Counted from the first letter of the stretch, positions 35,725 to 45,409 are shown. The stretch: DNA of 64,000 nucleotides from an uncultured Eubacteriales bacterium (GCA_934457415.1 CAKSHM010000002.1:1-64000); one strand, 5' to 3'. Notes: generated by a model not told the origin, from the letters alone. A program made the numbers and translations.

Positions 35725-37899
35725 ATGGATTTAATTAAAGTTCTTACGGAAGAATTTGAGATAAAGCCCTGGCAGGCTGAAAATGTTATAAAACTGCTTG
35801 ACGGCGGAAATACCGTTCCTTTCATAGCGAGATACCGAAAGGAAATGACCGGCGCTATGGACGATCAGTTGCTCAGAAGCTTTGCGGACAGGCTTTCCTA
35901 TTTAAGAAATCTTGACGAAATGCGGGAAAAAATAAAAAATGCCGCAGGCGAGGCAGGTGCGCTTACAGACGATCTTATAAAAAGAATTGAAAATGCCGCG
36001 ACCCTAAGCGAGCTTGACGATATTTACCTTCCCTTCAAGAAAAAACGCAAAACACGAGCCGATGCTGCCAAAGAAAAGGGTCTTGAGCCTTTGGCGGACG
36101 AGATTTATGCGCAAAATGAAAATTCAAGGCTTCCCATTGCAGCGGCAGAGGACTATATTAACGAAGAACTCGGAGTGACTACTGCCGAGGATGCACTTAA
36201 AGGGGCGGGCGATATTATTGCGGAAAGAATTTCGTTTGACGCGGATGTCAGAAAAAGAATTCGCTTTGTCTGCTCGGCTCACGGAGTTCTAAAAACAAAG
36301 GCGGCTAAGGAAGATGTCGGGGTTTATGAAATGTATGCCGATTATTCCGAAGCGGTTTCAAAAATACCGTCTCATAGGATTCTTGCCGTAAACCGCGGAG
36401 AAAAAGAAGAATTTTTAAAAGTTTCCGTAGAATTCGATAAGGAAAAGGCGATGTATATAATCGAAAAGGCTCATATAAAGCCGCAGTCTGCTTGCCGTGA
36501 TTTTATGATTGAATGCGCTCTTGATTCTTATCAGAGATTGATTTTTCCGAGCATAGAAAGGGAAATCCGAAACGAGCTTACCGAAAAAGCAAGTAAATCC
36601 GCAATTTCGGTATTTTCTTCAAATCTCCGTCAGCTTCTTATGCAGCCGCCGGTTAAAGGCAGCGTTACCATGGGACTTGACCCGGGGTACAGAACAGGCT
36701 GCAAGGTGGCAGTTATAGATGAAACGGGAAAGGTACTCGATACATCGGTTATATATCCTGCGCCTCCGCATAATAAAATCGAAAGCGCCGAAAAAACCGT
36801 GTCGGAGCTTATAAAAAAGTATAATGTAAAGGTTATTGCGATAGGTAACGGTACTGCGGGACGGGAAACCGAAGCCTTTGCCGCGGACCTTATAAAAAAG
36901 GAAAACCTTGATGTTGCCTATTCAATTGTAAGCGAGGCGGGAGCAAGCGTTTATTCCGCTTCAAAGCTTGCTGCGGAGGAATTTCCAGAATATGATGTAT
37001 CGCTTAGAAGCGCCGTTTCAATAGCGAGGAGGCTTGAGGATCCTCTTGCAGAGCTTGTAAAAATTGATCCGAAAGCGATAGGAGTAGGTCAGTATCAGCA
37101 CGATATGCCGCAAAAAGAGCTGTCAGGCGCGCTTGACGGTGTGGTTGAGGAATGCGTAAATAAAGTCGGAGTTGATCTTAATACAGCCTCGGTTTCTCTG
37201 CTTTCGAAGATCTCCGGAATAAATTCCGCAGTTGCCGATAATATTGTTAAATACCGCGACGAAAACGGAGAATTTGTAAAGAGATCCGATTTGAAAAAGG
37301 TATCAAAGCTCGGGAGCAAAGCATTTGAGCAGTGCGCCGGATTTTTAAGGATTGAAAATGGGGCAAACGCACTTGACGCAACCGCTGTTCACCCCGAAAG
37401 CTATGAGGTTGCGAAAAATCTTTTAAAAATCTGCGGATTTACCGAAAACGATGTCAAGGAAAAAAAGATATCCGGTATTTCCGAAAAATTAAGCGCACTC
37501 GGCGAGATTTATACTGCCGAAAAGCTCGGAGTCGGAGTTTTGACCCTTAAGGATATAGCTTCGGAGCTTGAAAAGCCTTGGAGGGACCCGAGGGACGAAA
37601 TCGAAAAGCCCATGCTTCGCCGCGATGTTTTAAGTCTTGACGATTTAAAGCCCGGAATGGAGCTTGAGGGAACCGTCAGAAATATTATCGACTTCGGCGC
37701 ATTCGTCGATATCGGAGTTCATGAGGACGGGCTTGTTCATATTTCGCAGATATCCCGTAAATTTATTAAACATCCTATTGATGTTTTAAAGGTCGGTCAG
37801 ACCGTGACGGTTTGGGTGATGAATGTGGATAAGAAAAGAAACAGAATTTCACTTACAATGAAAAAGGAAAATGCTTTAAATGAAACAGAAAATAAATAA
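35725..37899 (+). CDS. tex: Tex-family RNA-binding transcription accessory protein
   Basis: 724 residues, full length for Tex. Domains in order: N-terminal helical Tex_N (1-190), YqgF-like RNase H fold with MGLDPGYRTGCKVAVID near residue 320, HhH modules around 490-560 (NTASVSLLSKISGIN), and the C-terminal S1 RNA-binding domain (GMELEGTVRNIIDFGAFVDIG, in parts, near 645-715). Tex binds nucleic acids and acts in transcription and RNA metabolism. The ATG at 35725 follows CGGAG. It overlaps the next gene by 20 bases. Confidence 0.95.
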   Translation: MDLIKVLTEEFEIKPWQAENVIKLLDGGNTVPFIARYRKEMTGAMDDQLLRSFADRLSYLRNLDEMREKIKNAAGEAGALTDDLIKRIENAATLSELDDIYLPFKKKRKTRADAAKEKGLEPLADEIYAQNENSRLPIAAAEDYINEELGVTTAEDALKGAGDIIAERISFDADVRKRIRFVCSAHGVLKTKAAKEDVGVYEMYADYSEAVSKIPSHRILAVNRGEKEEFLKVSVEFDKEKAMYIIEKAHIKPQSACRDFMIECALDSYQRLIFPSIEREIRNELTEKASKSAISVFSSNLRQLLMQPPVKGSVTMGLDPGYRTGCKVAVIDETGKVLDTSVIYPAPPHNKIESAEKTVSELIKKYNVKVIAIGNGTAGRETEAFAADLIKKENLDVAYSIVSEAGASVYSASKLAAEEFPEYDVSLRSAVSIARRLEDPLAELVKIDPKAIGVGQYQHDMPQKELSGALDGVVEECVNKVGVDLNTASVSLLSKISGINSAVADNIVKYRDENGEFVKRSDLKKVSKLGSKAFEQCAGFLRIENGANALDATAVHPESYEVAKNLLKICGFTENDVKEKKISGISEKLSALGEIYTAEKLGVGVLTLKDIASELEKPWRDPRDEIEKPMLRRDVLSLDDLKPGMELEGTVRNIIDFGAFVDIGVHEDGLVHISQISRKFIKHPIDVLKVGQTVTVWVMNVDKKRNRISLTMKKENALNETENK

Positions 37900-38836
37900 T
37901 TTAAAAGGCGGTTCAATACTTCTGATAACTGCGTTTATATGGGGGCTTGCGTTCGTCGCTCAGTCGGATGCGGCATCTAAAATTCCGCCGTTTGCCTTTA
38001 ACGCACTGCGTTCGGCAATCGGTTCCGCAGTGCTTTTTTTGCTGATGCTTTTCAGAAAAATAAAGCTTAAAGAGGATATTTTTATCTCAAAAACCGCTTT
38101 GAAAAAGCATGTGGCTTTAGGCGGAGCGGTCTGCGGAATAATGCTCTGGCTTTCGATAAATCTTCAGCAGATGGGTCTTACATATTATGAAAATCACGGT
38201 TTGCAGGGAGGCTCTGCAAGAGGAGCGTTTTTAACGGCGCTTTATGTTGTTATGGTCCCTGTTATTTCGGTGTTTTTAAAAAGAAGGGTCTCACCGTTTA
38301 TATGGGGCGCGGTCGCAGTTGCGCTTATCGGCGCGTATCTTCTCTGCACGGCGGGTCTGGGAGGATTTAATAAGGGAGATATTTTAATGCTTGCCTGTGC
38401 CCTGTCTTTTTCGCTGCATGTGATTTTTGTTGATAAATTCTGCATTTCTGTCGGGGGAATCAGGCTTTCGATGATTCAGTTTATAATTTGTTCATTGGGT
38501 TCGTTCATTGCTTCTTTTATAACCGAAACCGATGCGTTTAACCCCGAAAAAATTTCCGCCGCTTTGTTTTCATTGCTGTTTCTCGGAATAATGTCGAGCG
38601 GAGTTGCGTATACATTGCAGATTGTTGGTCAAAAATATGCGGAGCCGTCGGTCGCAGCGCTGATAATGAGCCTTGAAAGTGTTTTCGGAGCTATCGGAGG
38701 CTGGCTGATTTTAGATCAGACTCTGACCCGTCTTCAGATTCTCGGCTGTACGCTTGTATTTTTGGCAATTATTATAGCTCAACTGCCTGAAATGCTGTTT
38801 AACAAAAAAGCAAAAGTAAAGGAGAATTCTTTATGA
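37880..38836 (+). CDS. EamA/DMT-family transporter
   Basis: 318 residues with ten membrane helices in two EamA repeats (about residues 10-150 and 160-295). Typical residues include FIWGLAFVAQSDA near 18 and FNALRSAIGSAV near 41. These proteins export metabolites or amino acids. The start lies inside tex and has AAGGA upstream. It is followed by the beta-CASP hydrolase gene with a four-base overlap, so tex, this gene and the hydrolase are one operon. The substrate is unknown. Confidence 0.9.
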   Translation: MKQKINNLKGGSILLITAFIWGLAFVAQSDAASKIPPFAFNALRSAIGSAVLFLLMLFRKIKLKEDIFISKTALKKHVALGGAVCGIMLWLSINLQQMGLTYYENHGLQGGSARGAFLTALYVVMVPVISVFLKRRVSPFIWGAVAVALIGAYLLCTAGLGGFNKGDILMLACALSFSLHVIFVDKFCISVGGIRLSMIQFIICSLGSFIASFITETDAFNPEKISAALFSLLFLGIMSSGVAYTLQIVGQKYAEPSVAALIMSLESVFGAIGGWLILDQTLTRLQILGCTLVFLAIIIAQLPEMLFNKKAKVKENSL

Positions 38837-40440
38837 AATTAACTTTTTTGGGAGCCGCCCATGAGGTTACCGGTTCCTGCTCGCTGCTCAGTGTAAACGG
38901 AAAAAATATTCTTATCGACTGCGGAATGGAGCAGGGCGAGGATATTTATGAAAACTGCGAGCTTCCCGTTAGCGCCGTAGATATTGATGCGGTTTTGCTG
39001 ACCCATGCCCATATAGATCATTCCGGAATGCTTCCCGCCCTTGTTGCAAAGGGCTTTAAGGGGAATATTATCTGCACCTACGCAACCTTTAAGCTATGTG
39101 AAATAATGTTAAGGGATTCCGCGCATATTCAGGAGTTTGAGGCTCAGTGGCGAAACAGAAAGGCCGAAAGAGCAGGTATGGCGGCCTATGTTCCGGTTTA
39201 TACCTTAAAGGACGCAGAGGCTGCGATAAAGCAGTTTTCGCCTGTTTCATACAAAGAAACGGTTGAGGTATGCGAGGGAGTAACCGCGAGATTTACAGAC
39301 GCGGGCCATCTTCTCGGTTCTTCTTCAATTAACATAACTGCCGAGGAAAAAGGAATTAAAAAAACCATTTTGTTTTCGGGAGACCTCGGAAATACCGACC
39401 GTCCTCTTATAAGAAATCCCCAGATTCCGGAAGGCGCCCAATATGTAGTAATAGAGTCCACCTACGGAGACCGTCTGCACGGAGACCGCCCCGATTACGT
39501 GACCGCGCTTACGAATATTTTAAACGAAACCTTTAAAAGAGGAGGAAATGTTGTTATTCCGTCCTTTGCGGTGGGAAGAACACAGGAGCTTCTTTATCTG
39601 TTAAGAAAAATAAAGGAGGATAAGCTGGTTTCGCCTTACGATTTTCCCGTATTCGTGGACAGTCCTCTTGCGGCGGAGGCGACCGGAATTTATTCGAGCG
39701 GTCTTACTGATTACTATGACGAGGAAACCTTGGATCTTTTGAGCCGAGGTATCGATCCGATAAAATTTGACGATTTAAAGCTTTCGGTTACCTCGGATGA
39801 TTCTAAAATGATTAACTTTGATCCGAGACCGAAGGTCATTCTTTCAGCTTCGGGAATGTGCGAGGCAGGAAGAATAAGACATCACCTTAAGCATAATTTA
39901 TGGAGAAAGGACAGCACAATTCTCTTTGTCGGATATCAGGCAGAAGGAACAGTCGGAAGAAAGCTTATTGACGGGGCGTCAAGCGTAAAGCTGTTCGGAG
40001 AGGTGATTGCCGTAAATGCGAAAATAGAAACCCTTCACGGAATTTCGGGCCATGCCGACAGGGATATGCTCTTACAATGGCTTAATAAGCTGCCCGAAAA
40101 ACCGAAACATTTATTTGTAAATCACGGAAATGATTCTGTCTGCGATTATTTTGCCGATCTTGCGGGGGAAAGACTTGAAATCAATGCAACAGCTCCATAC
40201 AGCGGAGATGAATTTGAATTAACAACCGATGAATGCACCGCCAAGGGAAAAGTCATAAGGACTCAAAAGGCTCAGTCAAAAGGAAGAATCAGAGCGAATA
40301 CGGTTTATTCCCGTATGCTTGAAGCCGCAAAGAGACTTCTTTCGCTTGTCAGCAATTCAAATGAAATACCGAATAAGGATATGGCAAAATTTGCCGATCA
40401 GATAACATCCCTTTGCGATAAACTGGAATCGAAAAGATAA
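38833..40440 (+). CDS. Beta-CASP metallo-beta-lactamase-fold RNase-like hydrolase
   Basis: 535 residues, similar to CPSF-73/YsH1-type beta-CASP hydrolases. MBL motif THAHIDHSGMLP near residue 56, ITAEEKGIKKTILFSGDLGN near 185 (metal Asp), VIESTYGDR, the beta-CASP region with VIPSFAVGRTQELLYLL near 237, SGMCEAGRIRHHLKHNL near 338 and the final GISGHADRD near 398. It probably processes RNA ends. A 90-residue C-terminal extension is charged. Confidence 0.92.
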   Translation: MKLTFLGAAHEVTGSCSLLSVNGKNILIDCGMEQGEDIYENCELPVSAVDIDAVLLTHAHIDHSGMLPALVAKGFKGNIICTYATFKLCEIMLRDSAHIQEFEAQWRNRKAERAGMAAYVPVYTLKDAEAAIKQFSPVSYKETVEVCEGVTARFTDAGHLLGSSSINITAEEKGIKKTILFSGDLGNTDRPLIRNPQIPEGAQYVVIESTYGDRLHGDRPDYVTALTNILNETFKRGGNVVIPSFAVGRTQELLYLLRKIKEDKLVSPYDFPVFVDSPLAAEATGIYSSGLTDYYDEETLDLLSRGIDPIKFDDLKLSVTSDDSKMINFDPRPKVILSASGMCEAGRIRHHLKHNLWRKDSTILFVGYQAEGTVGRKLIDGASSVKLFGEVIAVNAKIETLHGISGHADRDMLLQWLNKLPEKPKHLFVNHGNDSVCDYFADLAGERLEINATAPYSGDEFELTTDECTAKGKVIRTQKAQSKGRIRANTVYSRMLEAAKRLLSLVSNSNEIPNKDMAKFADQITSLCDKLESKR

Positions 40441-40450
40441 ATATCAGAAA

Positions 40451-40497
40451 TAAACTCCCCGAGGAACCGAAATTTTCGGTTCCTCGGGGAGTTTATA
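40451..40497. terminator. Bidirectional terminator
   Basis: The hairpin AACTCCCCGAGGAACCGAAA pairs with TTTCGGTTCCTCGGGGAGTT, 19-20 bp with a 2-4 nt loop. It separates the beta-CASP gene from the convergent kinase gene. Confidence 0.9.
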
Positions 40498-40566
40498 AAT
40501 AAGTCAAAAATGCTTTATCGCTTTTCGGAAATTCCCGATTTGTGCTTTCAGCGGCAGATAAATGCT

Positions 40567-41406
40567 TTAATGTTTGTTAAGCTGTTTTATTAAATACGGA
40601 AGCTCCTCTTCAAAATTCACTCCGTATCTTAAAAGGGGGGTTGATCTGAGAGTCCGTTTTATACTTTTCACCGTGAATTTCTCAGCAATTTCCGCAGATT
40701 TTAAAAGATTCTTTCCTTTGGTCATTGCAGCGGTAAGGACGCTTGCAAAAACATCGCCTGTTCCGTGGAAGGATGCGTTTACTGCGCCGCTTAAAATGTA
40801 GCTTTCGGATATCCCGTCAAAACAGGCAACACCGGTTTTTTTCTTGTCAAAGCTTACCCCTGTAAGAACGATTTGCGCCTTTGTTAAGCTTTTAAGTCTT
40901 TTTAAAAGCTTGGCTATATATTCTTTTTTGAACGGAGGATTTAAATATTCTGTTTCGGTAAGAAAGCAGGCTTCGGTTATGTTCGGAGTTATAACATCGG
41001 CAACGAGGCAAAGCTTTTTCATAAATTCGGGAAAATCCGAGTCAAAGCCGCCGTAAAGTTTCCCGAAATCCGCCATAACGGGATCTACTAAAAGCAGCGA
41101 GCTTTTTTTTCTTATGATTCTCTGCGCCTCTTTTACGATTTCAACCTGTTCTTTAGATCCCAAATATCCGGTATAAACCGTATCCGCCTGTATTTTTTCG
41201 CTTTTCCAGTGGTTTGCAACGGGAAGAATATATTCTGTTAAATCCTTAAAGACATAATTTTTAAATCCTCCCGTGTGGGTTGAAAGAAGAGCGGTAGGTA
41301 TAACCGCCGTTTCAATTCCTGCGGCGGAAATTATAGGCAGAGCGACGGTAAGCGAGCATCTGCCGAAGCAGGAAATATCATGAATTGCCGCAACTCTTTT
41401 TTGCAT
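40567..41406 (-). CDS. Pyridoxal/pyridoxamine kinase (PfkB/ribokinase-like)
   Basis: 279 residues in the ribokinase superfamily, PdxY/PdxK type. It begins RVAAIHDISCFGRCSLTVALP near residue 4, has LLVDPVMADFGKLYGGF near 118, TPNITEACFLT near 145 and the GTGD anion-hole/catalytic motif FHGTGDVFASVLTAA near 222. It phosphorylates vitamin B6 vitamers. ATG 41406 overlaps the nth stop as TAATG and has AAGG upstream; the longer frame lacks a ribosome site. Confidence 0.88.
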   Translation of the reverse strand: MQKRVAAIHDISCFGRCSLTVALPIISAAGIETAVIPTALLSTHTGGFKNYVFKDLTEYILPVANHWKSEKIQADTVYTGYLGSKEQVEIVKEAQRIIRKKSSLLLVDPVMADFGKLYGGFDSDFPEFMKKLCLVADVITPNITEACFLTETEYLNPPFKKEYIAKLLKRLKSLTKAQIVLTGVSFDKKKTGVACFDGISESYILSGAVNASFHGTGDVFASVLTAAMTKGKNLLKSAEIAEKFTVKSIKRTLRSTPLLRYGVNFEEELPYLIKQLNKH

Positions 41407-42056
41407 TAAGCCTTCTTGCCTTTCGAATATTTTATGTTTTTCGGACAAAATCCGTCCATGGGACACCTAAAGCAATCCGCTTTTCTCGCGGTGCATATAT
41501 CTCTGCCGAAAATAACCGCTCTATGGCAGAAATCGCTTGATTTTTCCTCGGGCAGAAGCTTTCGCATTTCGTCCTCAACCTTTTTCGGGTCTGTGGTATC
41601 AACAAGCTTTAATCTGTTGCAAAGCCTTATAAAATGCGTGTCGGTGACAACAGCCGGCTTTTTGAAAATATCTCCGCAGATAAGATTTGCGGTTTTCCTG
41701 CCTACACCGCTAAGAGTTGTAAGCTCTTCAATCGTGTCAGGAACCTTTCCGCTGAATTTTTCGCAGACAGCCTTGCTAATTAAAACAAGGTCCTTAGCTT
41801 TTGTTTTATAAAGTCCGCAGCTTTTTATAAGCTCCTCTATATCGCTGATATCCGCATTTGCCATATCGTAAGCGGTAGGATATTTTTTGAATAAAGCAGG
41901 TGTAACGAGATTTACCCGTGCGTCTGTACACTGAGCCGAAAGTCTTGTTGCAACAAGAAGCTGAAAAGGGTCTGAATATTTAAGTGAGCATTCGGCATCG
42001 GGATATAAGCTTTCAAGCGCCTCAACCGCTTTTAAAGCAAGCTCTTTCTTACGCAC
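41406..42056 (-). CDS. nth: Endonuclease III (DNA glycosylase/AP lyase)
   Basis: Base-excision repair enzyme for oxidised pyrimidines. 216 residues. The helix-hairpin-helix is LSGVGRKTANLICGD near residue 114, with the catalytic lysine in GRK and aspartate in VVTDTHFIRL near 138. The [4Fe-4S] cluster has CTARKADCFRCPMDGFCP near residue 187. It overlaps the next gene by one codon and begins inside the end of the PTS-like gene. Confidence 0.95.
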   Translation of the reverse strand: MRKKELALKAVEALESLYPDAECSLKYSDPFQLLVATRLSAQCTDARVNLVTPALFKKYPTAYDMANADISDIEELIKSCGLYKTKAKDLVLISKAVCEKFSGKVPDTIEELTTLSGVGRKTANLICGDIFKKPAVVTDTHFIRLCNRLKLVDTTDPKKVEDEMRKLLPEEKSSDFCHRAVIFGRDICTARKADCFRCPMDGFCPKNIKYSKGKKA

Positions 42057-43116
42057 GGCCTGCCGCCTCTAATTTAAGATCTCCGCTCTTTATCCAGCCG
42101 AGTTTTCTCATTGCCTCGCTGATTCCGAGACAGATAACCGCGGGAAGAATAAAGTGCATTGCGATTATTTCAACTACCGCAAGCGACGGTGAAAGAGCGG
42201 CAACGGTTTTTGTACCCTCGGTCATAGCCGTGAATGCGGCAAACTGACCTACAAGTCCGCTTGTTCCCATTCCCGAGCCTACCGGTGTGCTTACCATTTT
42301 AAGAAGCGCCGAGGAAACAGGCCCCAAAATCGCACTGGAAATAATGGCGGGAAGCCAGATTATGGGCTTTCTTATAATATTCGGCATTTGAATCATGGAG
42401 GTTCCGATTCCCTGTGCTATAAGTCCGCCTACTTTATTTTCACGGTAGCTTATAACCGCAAAGCCTATCATGTTGCAGCAGCAGCCGATGGTCGCGGCAC
42501 CTGCCGCAATTCCCGTTATACCCATTGAAATTCCTATTGCGGCGGAGGAAATCGGGAGAGTTAAAAGGATTCCCATTATAACTGAAATCGCCATTCCTCC
42601 GAGTATGGGAGACTTTTCAACATTTATATTTACAAGATTTCCTATCCATTTCATTGCGCCCGCTATGTACGGTCCTACAAGATATCCTGCCGCACAGCCG
42701 GCAATAATACATGAAAGCGGTGTGACAATAATTTCAAGCTTGGTTTTCCCCGAAACCAAAAATCCGATTTCAACGGCTATATATGCCGCGACAAAAGCAC
42801 CTAAAGGTTCGCCCGGGGCGCCTAACTTAAAACCCTCAATAACCAAGCTCGGGAAAGCGCCGACTGTTCCTGCGACGGCGGCTGAGACCGTGGTTAACGG
42901 AGAAGCCTTCAGCTTGCAGGCAACGCCGACTCCTATTCCCGCGCCGGTTATTGTTTTTGCAACGCTTCCGATAACCGTGATATATTTGCCTATCGTGTTA
43001 TCTCCGATAAGAGAACCTACCTGACAGATAATCGTTCCGATAATAAGTGTGGAAAACAGCCCGTATGCCATTCCCGAAAGCCCGTCTATAAAAAGGCGGT
43101 TTAAATACTTTTTCAT
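42049..43116 (-). CDS. PTS IIC-like membrane protein (EIIC_2 family)
   Basis: 355 residues with eight to ten hydrophobic segments and a glycine-rich, alanine-rich composition. The opening KKYLNRLFIDGLSGMAYGLFSTLIIG (in parts) and motifs such as GIGVGVACKLKASPL and GGMAISVIMGILLTLP match the PTS sugar transporter IIC_2 family of unknown specificity. No IIA, IIB or HPr is adjacent. ATG 43116 follows TTAGGAG; the longer frame runs into the tRNA-like repeat and is rejected. Confidence 0.82.
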   Translation of the reverse strand: MKKYLNRLFIDGLSGMAYGLFSTLIIGTIICQVGSLIGDNTIGKYITVIGSVAKTITGAGIGVGVACKLKASPLTTVSAAVAGTVGAFPSLVIEGFKLGAPGEPLGAFVAAYIAVEIGFLVSGKTKLEIIVTPLSCIIAGCAAGYLVGPYIAGAMKWIGNLVNINVEKSPILGGMAISVIMGILLTLPISSAAIGISMGITGIAAGAATIGCCCNMIGFAVISYRENKVGGLIAQGIGTSMIQMPNIIRKPIIWLPAIISSAILGPVSSALLKMVSTPVGSGMGTSGLVGQFAAFTAMTEGTKTVAALSPSLAVVEIIAMHFILPAVICLGISEAMRKLGWIKSGDLKLEAAGRA

Positions 43117-43142
43117 TTTTATACTCCTAATCGGTGAATTTA

Positions 43143-43415
43143 GTGTGACAGGACTCAAACCTGCCACGGTTTCGCTCGCCGCCTTTTAGATTGCGGCTTT
43201 GTGTTCATTTTTGCAAGGCGCCAGCCTTGCTGCAAATTTCTCGCTTCGCCGAATAAAAAATTCGACGGCAGAAACTTTTAACCTACCGAAACTAAAAATT
43301 TTGTTATAAGACGAAGCCGACTAAACGCAGGAATACTGCCGTATTTCAAGTTTTGAGGCAATGTATTATGCAAAATTTTGTTTCGTAGGCGTGGCAGGTT
43401 TAAATCCTGTCACAC
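43143..43415. repeat. Inverted pair of tRNA T-arm-like sequences around a hairpin-rich insert
   Basis: GTGTGACAGGACTCAAACCTGCCAC (in parts) at 43143-43167 is the reverse complement, with two mismatches, of 43391-43415. Each arm resembles a T-arm with its loop. On the minus strand the left copy is preceded by CGAGCGAAACCG and an anticodon-stem-like GCCGC/GCGGC, so it may be a degenerate tRNA with a long variable arm. The 220 bases between are rich in inverted repeats (CGAATAAAAAATTCG, GCAAGGCGCCAGCCTTGC). No gene was seen. Confidence 0.55.
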
Positions 43416-43523
43416 AAGATTTATTATATATTAAAAAGTATCTTTTTTCAACATAAACATTGCTTTTTTAATCGTTATGATATAAAATTTAATATAATAT
43501 AAGAAGTTTATTTGGAGGAATAT

Positions 43524-44198
43524 ATGACGGATATTTATTTAATAAGGCACTGCGAGGCAACAGGCAATGCCAAGCGTACCTTTCAGGGCTCAAGCGATTG
43601 CGAAATAAGCGAGCTGGGGGCCAAACAGCTTGAATATCTTAAAATCAGATTTGAAAAATTCAAATTCGATAAAATCTATTCAAGTCCCTTAAAAAGAGCG
43701 GTAGCAACCGCAAAAGCAGTGGCGAAAAAAGGCGATGAAATTACTATCTGCGACGGATTAACAGAGATAAACGGCGGAATTTATGAAGGTAAGCCTTTCC
43801 GCGAAACCTTTTTAAAGGTCGAAGGACTTGCCGATATTTGGAATAACCACCCGCAGGATTTTGCTCCCCCAAAGGGCGAGCCGATGAAACATGCCTATGA
43901 AAGAATATGGGAAACCGTAAAAGAAATCGCCGAAGAAAACAAAGGAAAAACGGTTGCCGTGACGACGCACGGCGGCGTCACAAGGTGTCTTATATGCAGG
44001 CTGATGTTTAATGACATAAACAGGCTTAAAGATGTTCCCTGGAGTGAAAACACAGCGGTAACGCTCATTCGTTTTGATGATGAATTAAAGCCTGAAATTG
44101 TTTTTTATAATGACCATAGCCATGTTCCGGATCAATATTTGCCGAAAAGAAACCGTATAGTCGATTTTTTGTCCGAGGAAGAGGACAAAAAACAATGA
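43524..44198 (+). CDS. Histidine phosphatase (phosphoglycerate mutase-like)
   Basis: 224 residues. The phosphohistidine motif LIRHCEATGN is at residues 6-15, SSPLKRAVATA near 53 and the second catalytic histidine in TTHGGVTRCL near 151. The family includes cofactor-dependent phosphoglycerate mutases, CobC and broad-range phosphatases. ATG 43524 is used because GGAGG lies seven bases upstream. The next gene overlaps by four bases. Confidence 0.9.
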   Translation: MTDIYLIRHCEATGNAKRTFQGSSDCEISELGAKQLEYLKIRFEKFKFDKIYSSPLKRAVATAKAVAKKGDEITICDGLTEINGGIYEGKPFRETFLKVEGLADIWNNHPQDFAPPKGEPMKHAYERIWETVKEIAEENKGKTVAVTTHGGVTRCLICRLMFNDINRLKDVPWSENTAVTLIRFDDELKPEIVFYNDHSHVPDQYLPKRNRIVDFLSEEEDKKQ

Positions 44199-44611
44199 TT
44201 ATAATGTCAGTAGATCTCGGGAAGGCGAGAACGGGAATTGCAGTGTGCGATAAAAGCGAAAGCTTTGCATTTGAACGCGGAGTTATAACCGAATATAATG
44301 AAGATAAGCTTGTTAAAAAGATAGTCGAAAAGGCGAGGGAAGAAAAAGCTGAGCTTATCGTGTGCGGACTTCCTAAGAATATGGACGGCTCATTTGGCTC
44401 TCGCGCGCAGGAATGCAACGAAACCGCGGAAAAAATCGAAAAAAACAGCGGAATAAAAACAGTTCTGTGGGACGAGAGATGTACTACACTGAGTGCCGCA
44501 GGTTATCTTAATGAGACGAACACAAGAGGCAAAAAGCGCAAACAGATAATTGACGCGGTCGCCGCGGTTATTATTCTTGAGGATTATCTTGCTTTCAGAA
44601 AAAGAAAGTAA
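44195..44611 (+). CDS. ruvX: Putative pre-16S rRNA nuclease / Holliday junction resolvase RuvX (YqgF)
   Basis: 138 residues with the RNase H-like fold. MSVDLGKARTGIAVCD at the N-terminus holds the first catalytic aspartate, LIVCGLPKNMDGS is the family core near residue 52, and VLWDERCTTLSA near 88 plus IIDAVAAVIILEDYL near 120 hold the other acidic residues. YqgF completes the 5' end of 16S rRNA. It overlaps the phosphatase gene by four bases. Confidence 0.93.
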   Translation: MIIMSVDLGKARTGIAVCDKSESFAFERGVITEYNEDKLVKKIVEKAREEKAELIVCGLPKNMDGSFGSRAQECNETAEKIEKNSGIKTVLWDERCTTLSAAGYLNETNTRGKKRKQIIDAVAAVIILEDYLAFRKRK

Positions 44612-44631
44612 AAAAATGTCGGGTTTGGGTA

Positions 44632-44665
44632 TTGAGTTTTGTTTTTTAAAATGATATAATGATTT
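44632..44665 (+). promoter_or_regulatory. Promoter of the GGGtGRT operon
   Basis: TTGAGT, about 18-bp spacer, TATAAT (44655-44660), about 35 bases before the start codon of the first gene. Confidence 0.6.
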
Positions 44666-44693
44666 TTGTCAGAATACCGAAAGGAGAACATAT

Positions 44694-45395
44694 ATGATTT
44701 ATTCAAAAGAAGTAGAAAATATGTGTCCTGTCGCAAAGGGCCCGAAACACGGTCCCGCTCCGATTCCGGAGGAAGGCAAATGGATACAGGCTAAAGAGAT
44801 TAAGGATATCTCTGCTTACACTCACGGAGTGGGCTGGTGCGCTCCTCAGCAGGGTGCATGTAAGCTTTCGCTCAATGTTAAGGACGGTATAATCGAGGAA
44901 GCTCTCGTTGAAACCGTAGGCTGCTCGGGTATGACCCATTCGGCTGCTATGGCTGCTGAAATTCTTCCCGGCAAAACAGTTCTTGAGGCTCTTAACACCG
45001 ACCTCGTGTGCGACGCTATAAACACCGCTATGCGCGAGCTTTTCCTGCAGATTGTTTACGGAAGAAGCCAGTCGGCTTTCTCTGAGGGCGGTCTTGTTGT
45101 AGGCGCAGGTATGGAGGATCTCGGTAAGGGTGCGCGCTCAATGGTCGGTACTATGTACGGAACAAAGGCAAAGGGCGTAAGATACCTTGAAATGACCGAG
45201 GGCTACTGCACAAGAATGGCTCTTGATGAAAATGATGAGGTTATCGGCTATGAATTCGTTTCGCTCGGAAAAATGACCGACCTTATAAAGAAGGGTATGG
45301 AGCCTAACGAAGCTTATGAAAAATCCATGGGTCACTACGGCCGCTTCAATAAGGAAGACGGCGCGGTCAAGTATATTGACCCCCGTAAAGAATAA
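44694..45395 (+). CDS. NifU-like Fe-S scaffold family protein paired with the GGGtGRT protein
   Basis: 233 residues. An internal block resembles the NifU/IscU scaffold: GWCAPQQGAC near residue 48, VETVGCSGMTHSAAMAAEIL near 78 and a later region with helices around AINTAMRELFLQIVYGRS. It always occurs next to the GGGtGRT gene in Clostridia as far as I know, and is annotated as an iron-sulfur scaffold-like protein. The actual role is unknown. AAGGAG precedes the ATG; the second gene begins 14 bases after the stop. Confidence 0.8.
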   Translation: MIYSKEVENMCPVAKGPKHGPAPIPEEGKWIQAKEIKDISAYTHGVGWCAPQQGACKLSLNVKDGIIEEALVETVGCSGMTHSAAMAAEILPGKTVLEALNTDLVCDAINTAMRELFLQIVYGRSQSAFSEGGLVVGAGMEDLGKGARSMVGTMYGTKAKGVRYLEMTEGYCTRMALDENDEVIGYEFVSLGKMTDLIKKGMEPNEAYEKSMGHYGRFNKEDGAVKYIDPRKE

Positions 45396-45409
45396 GGAGG
45401 TACGGTATA

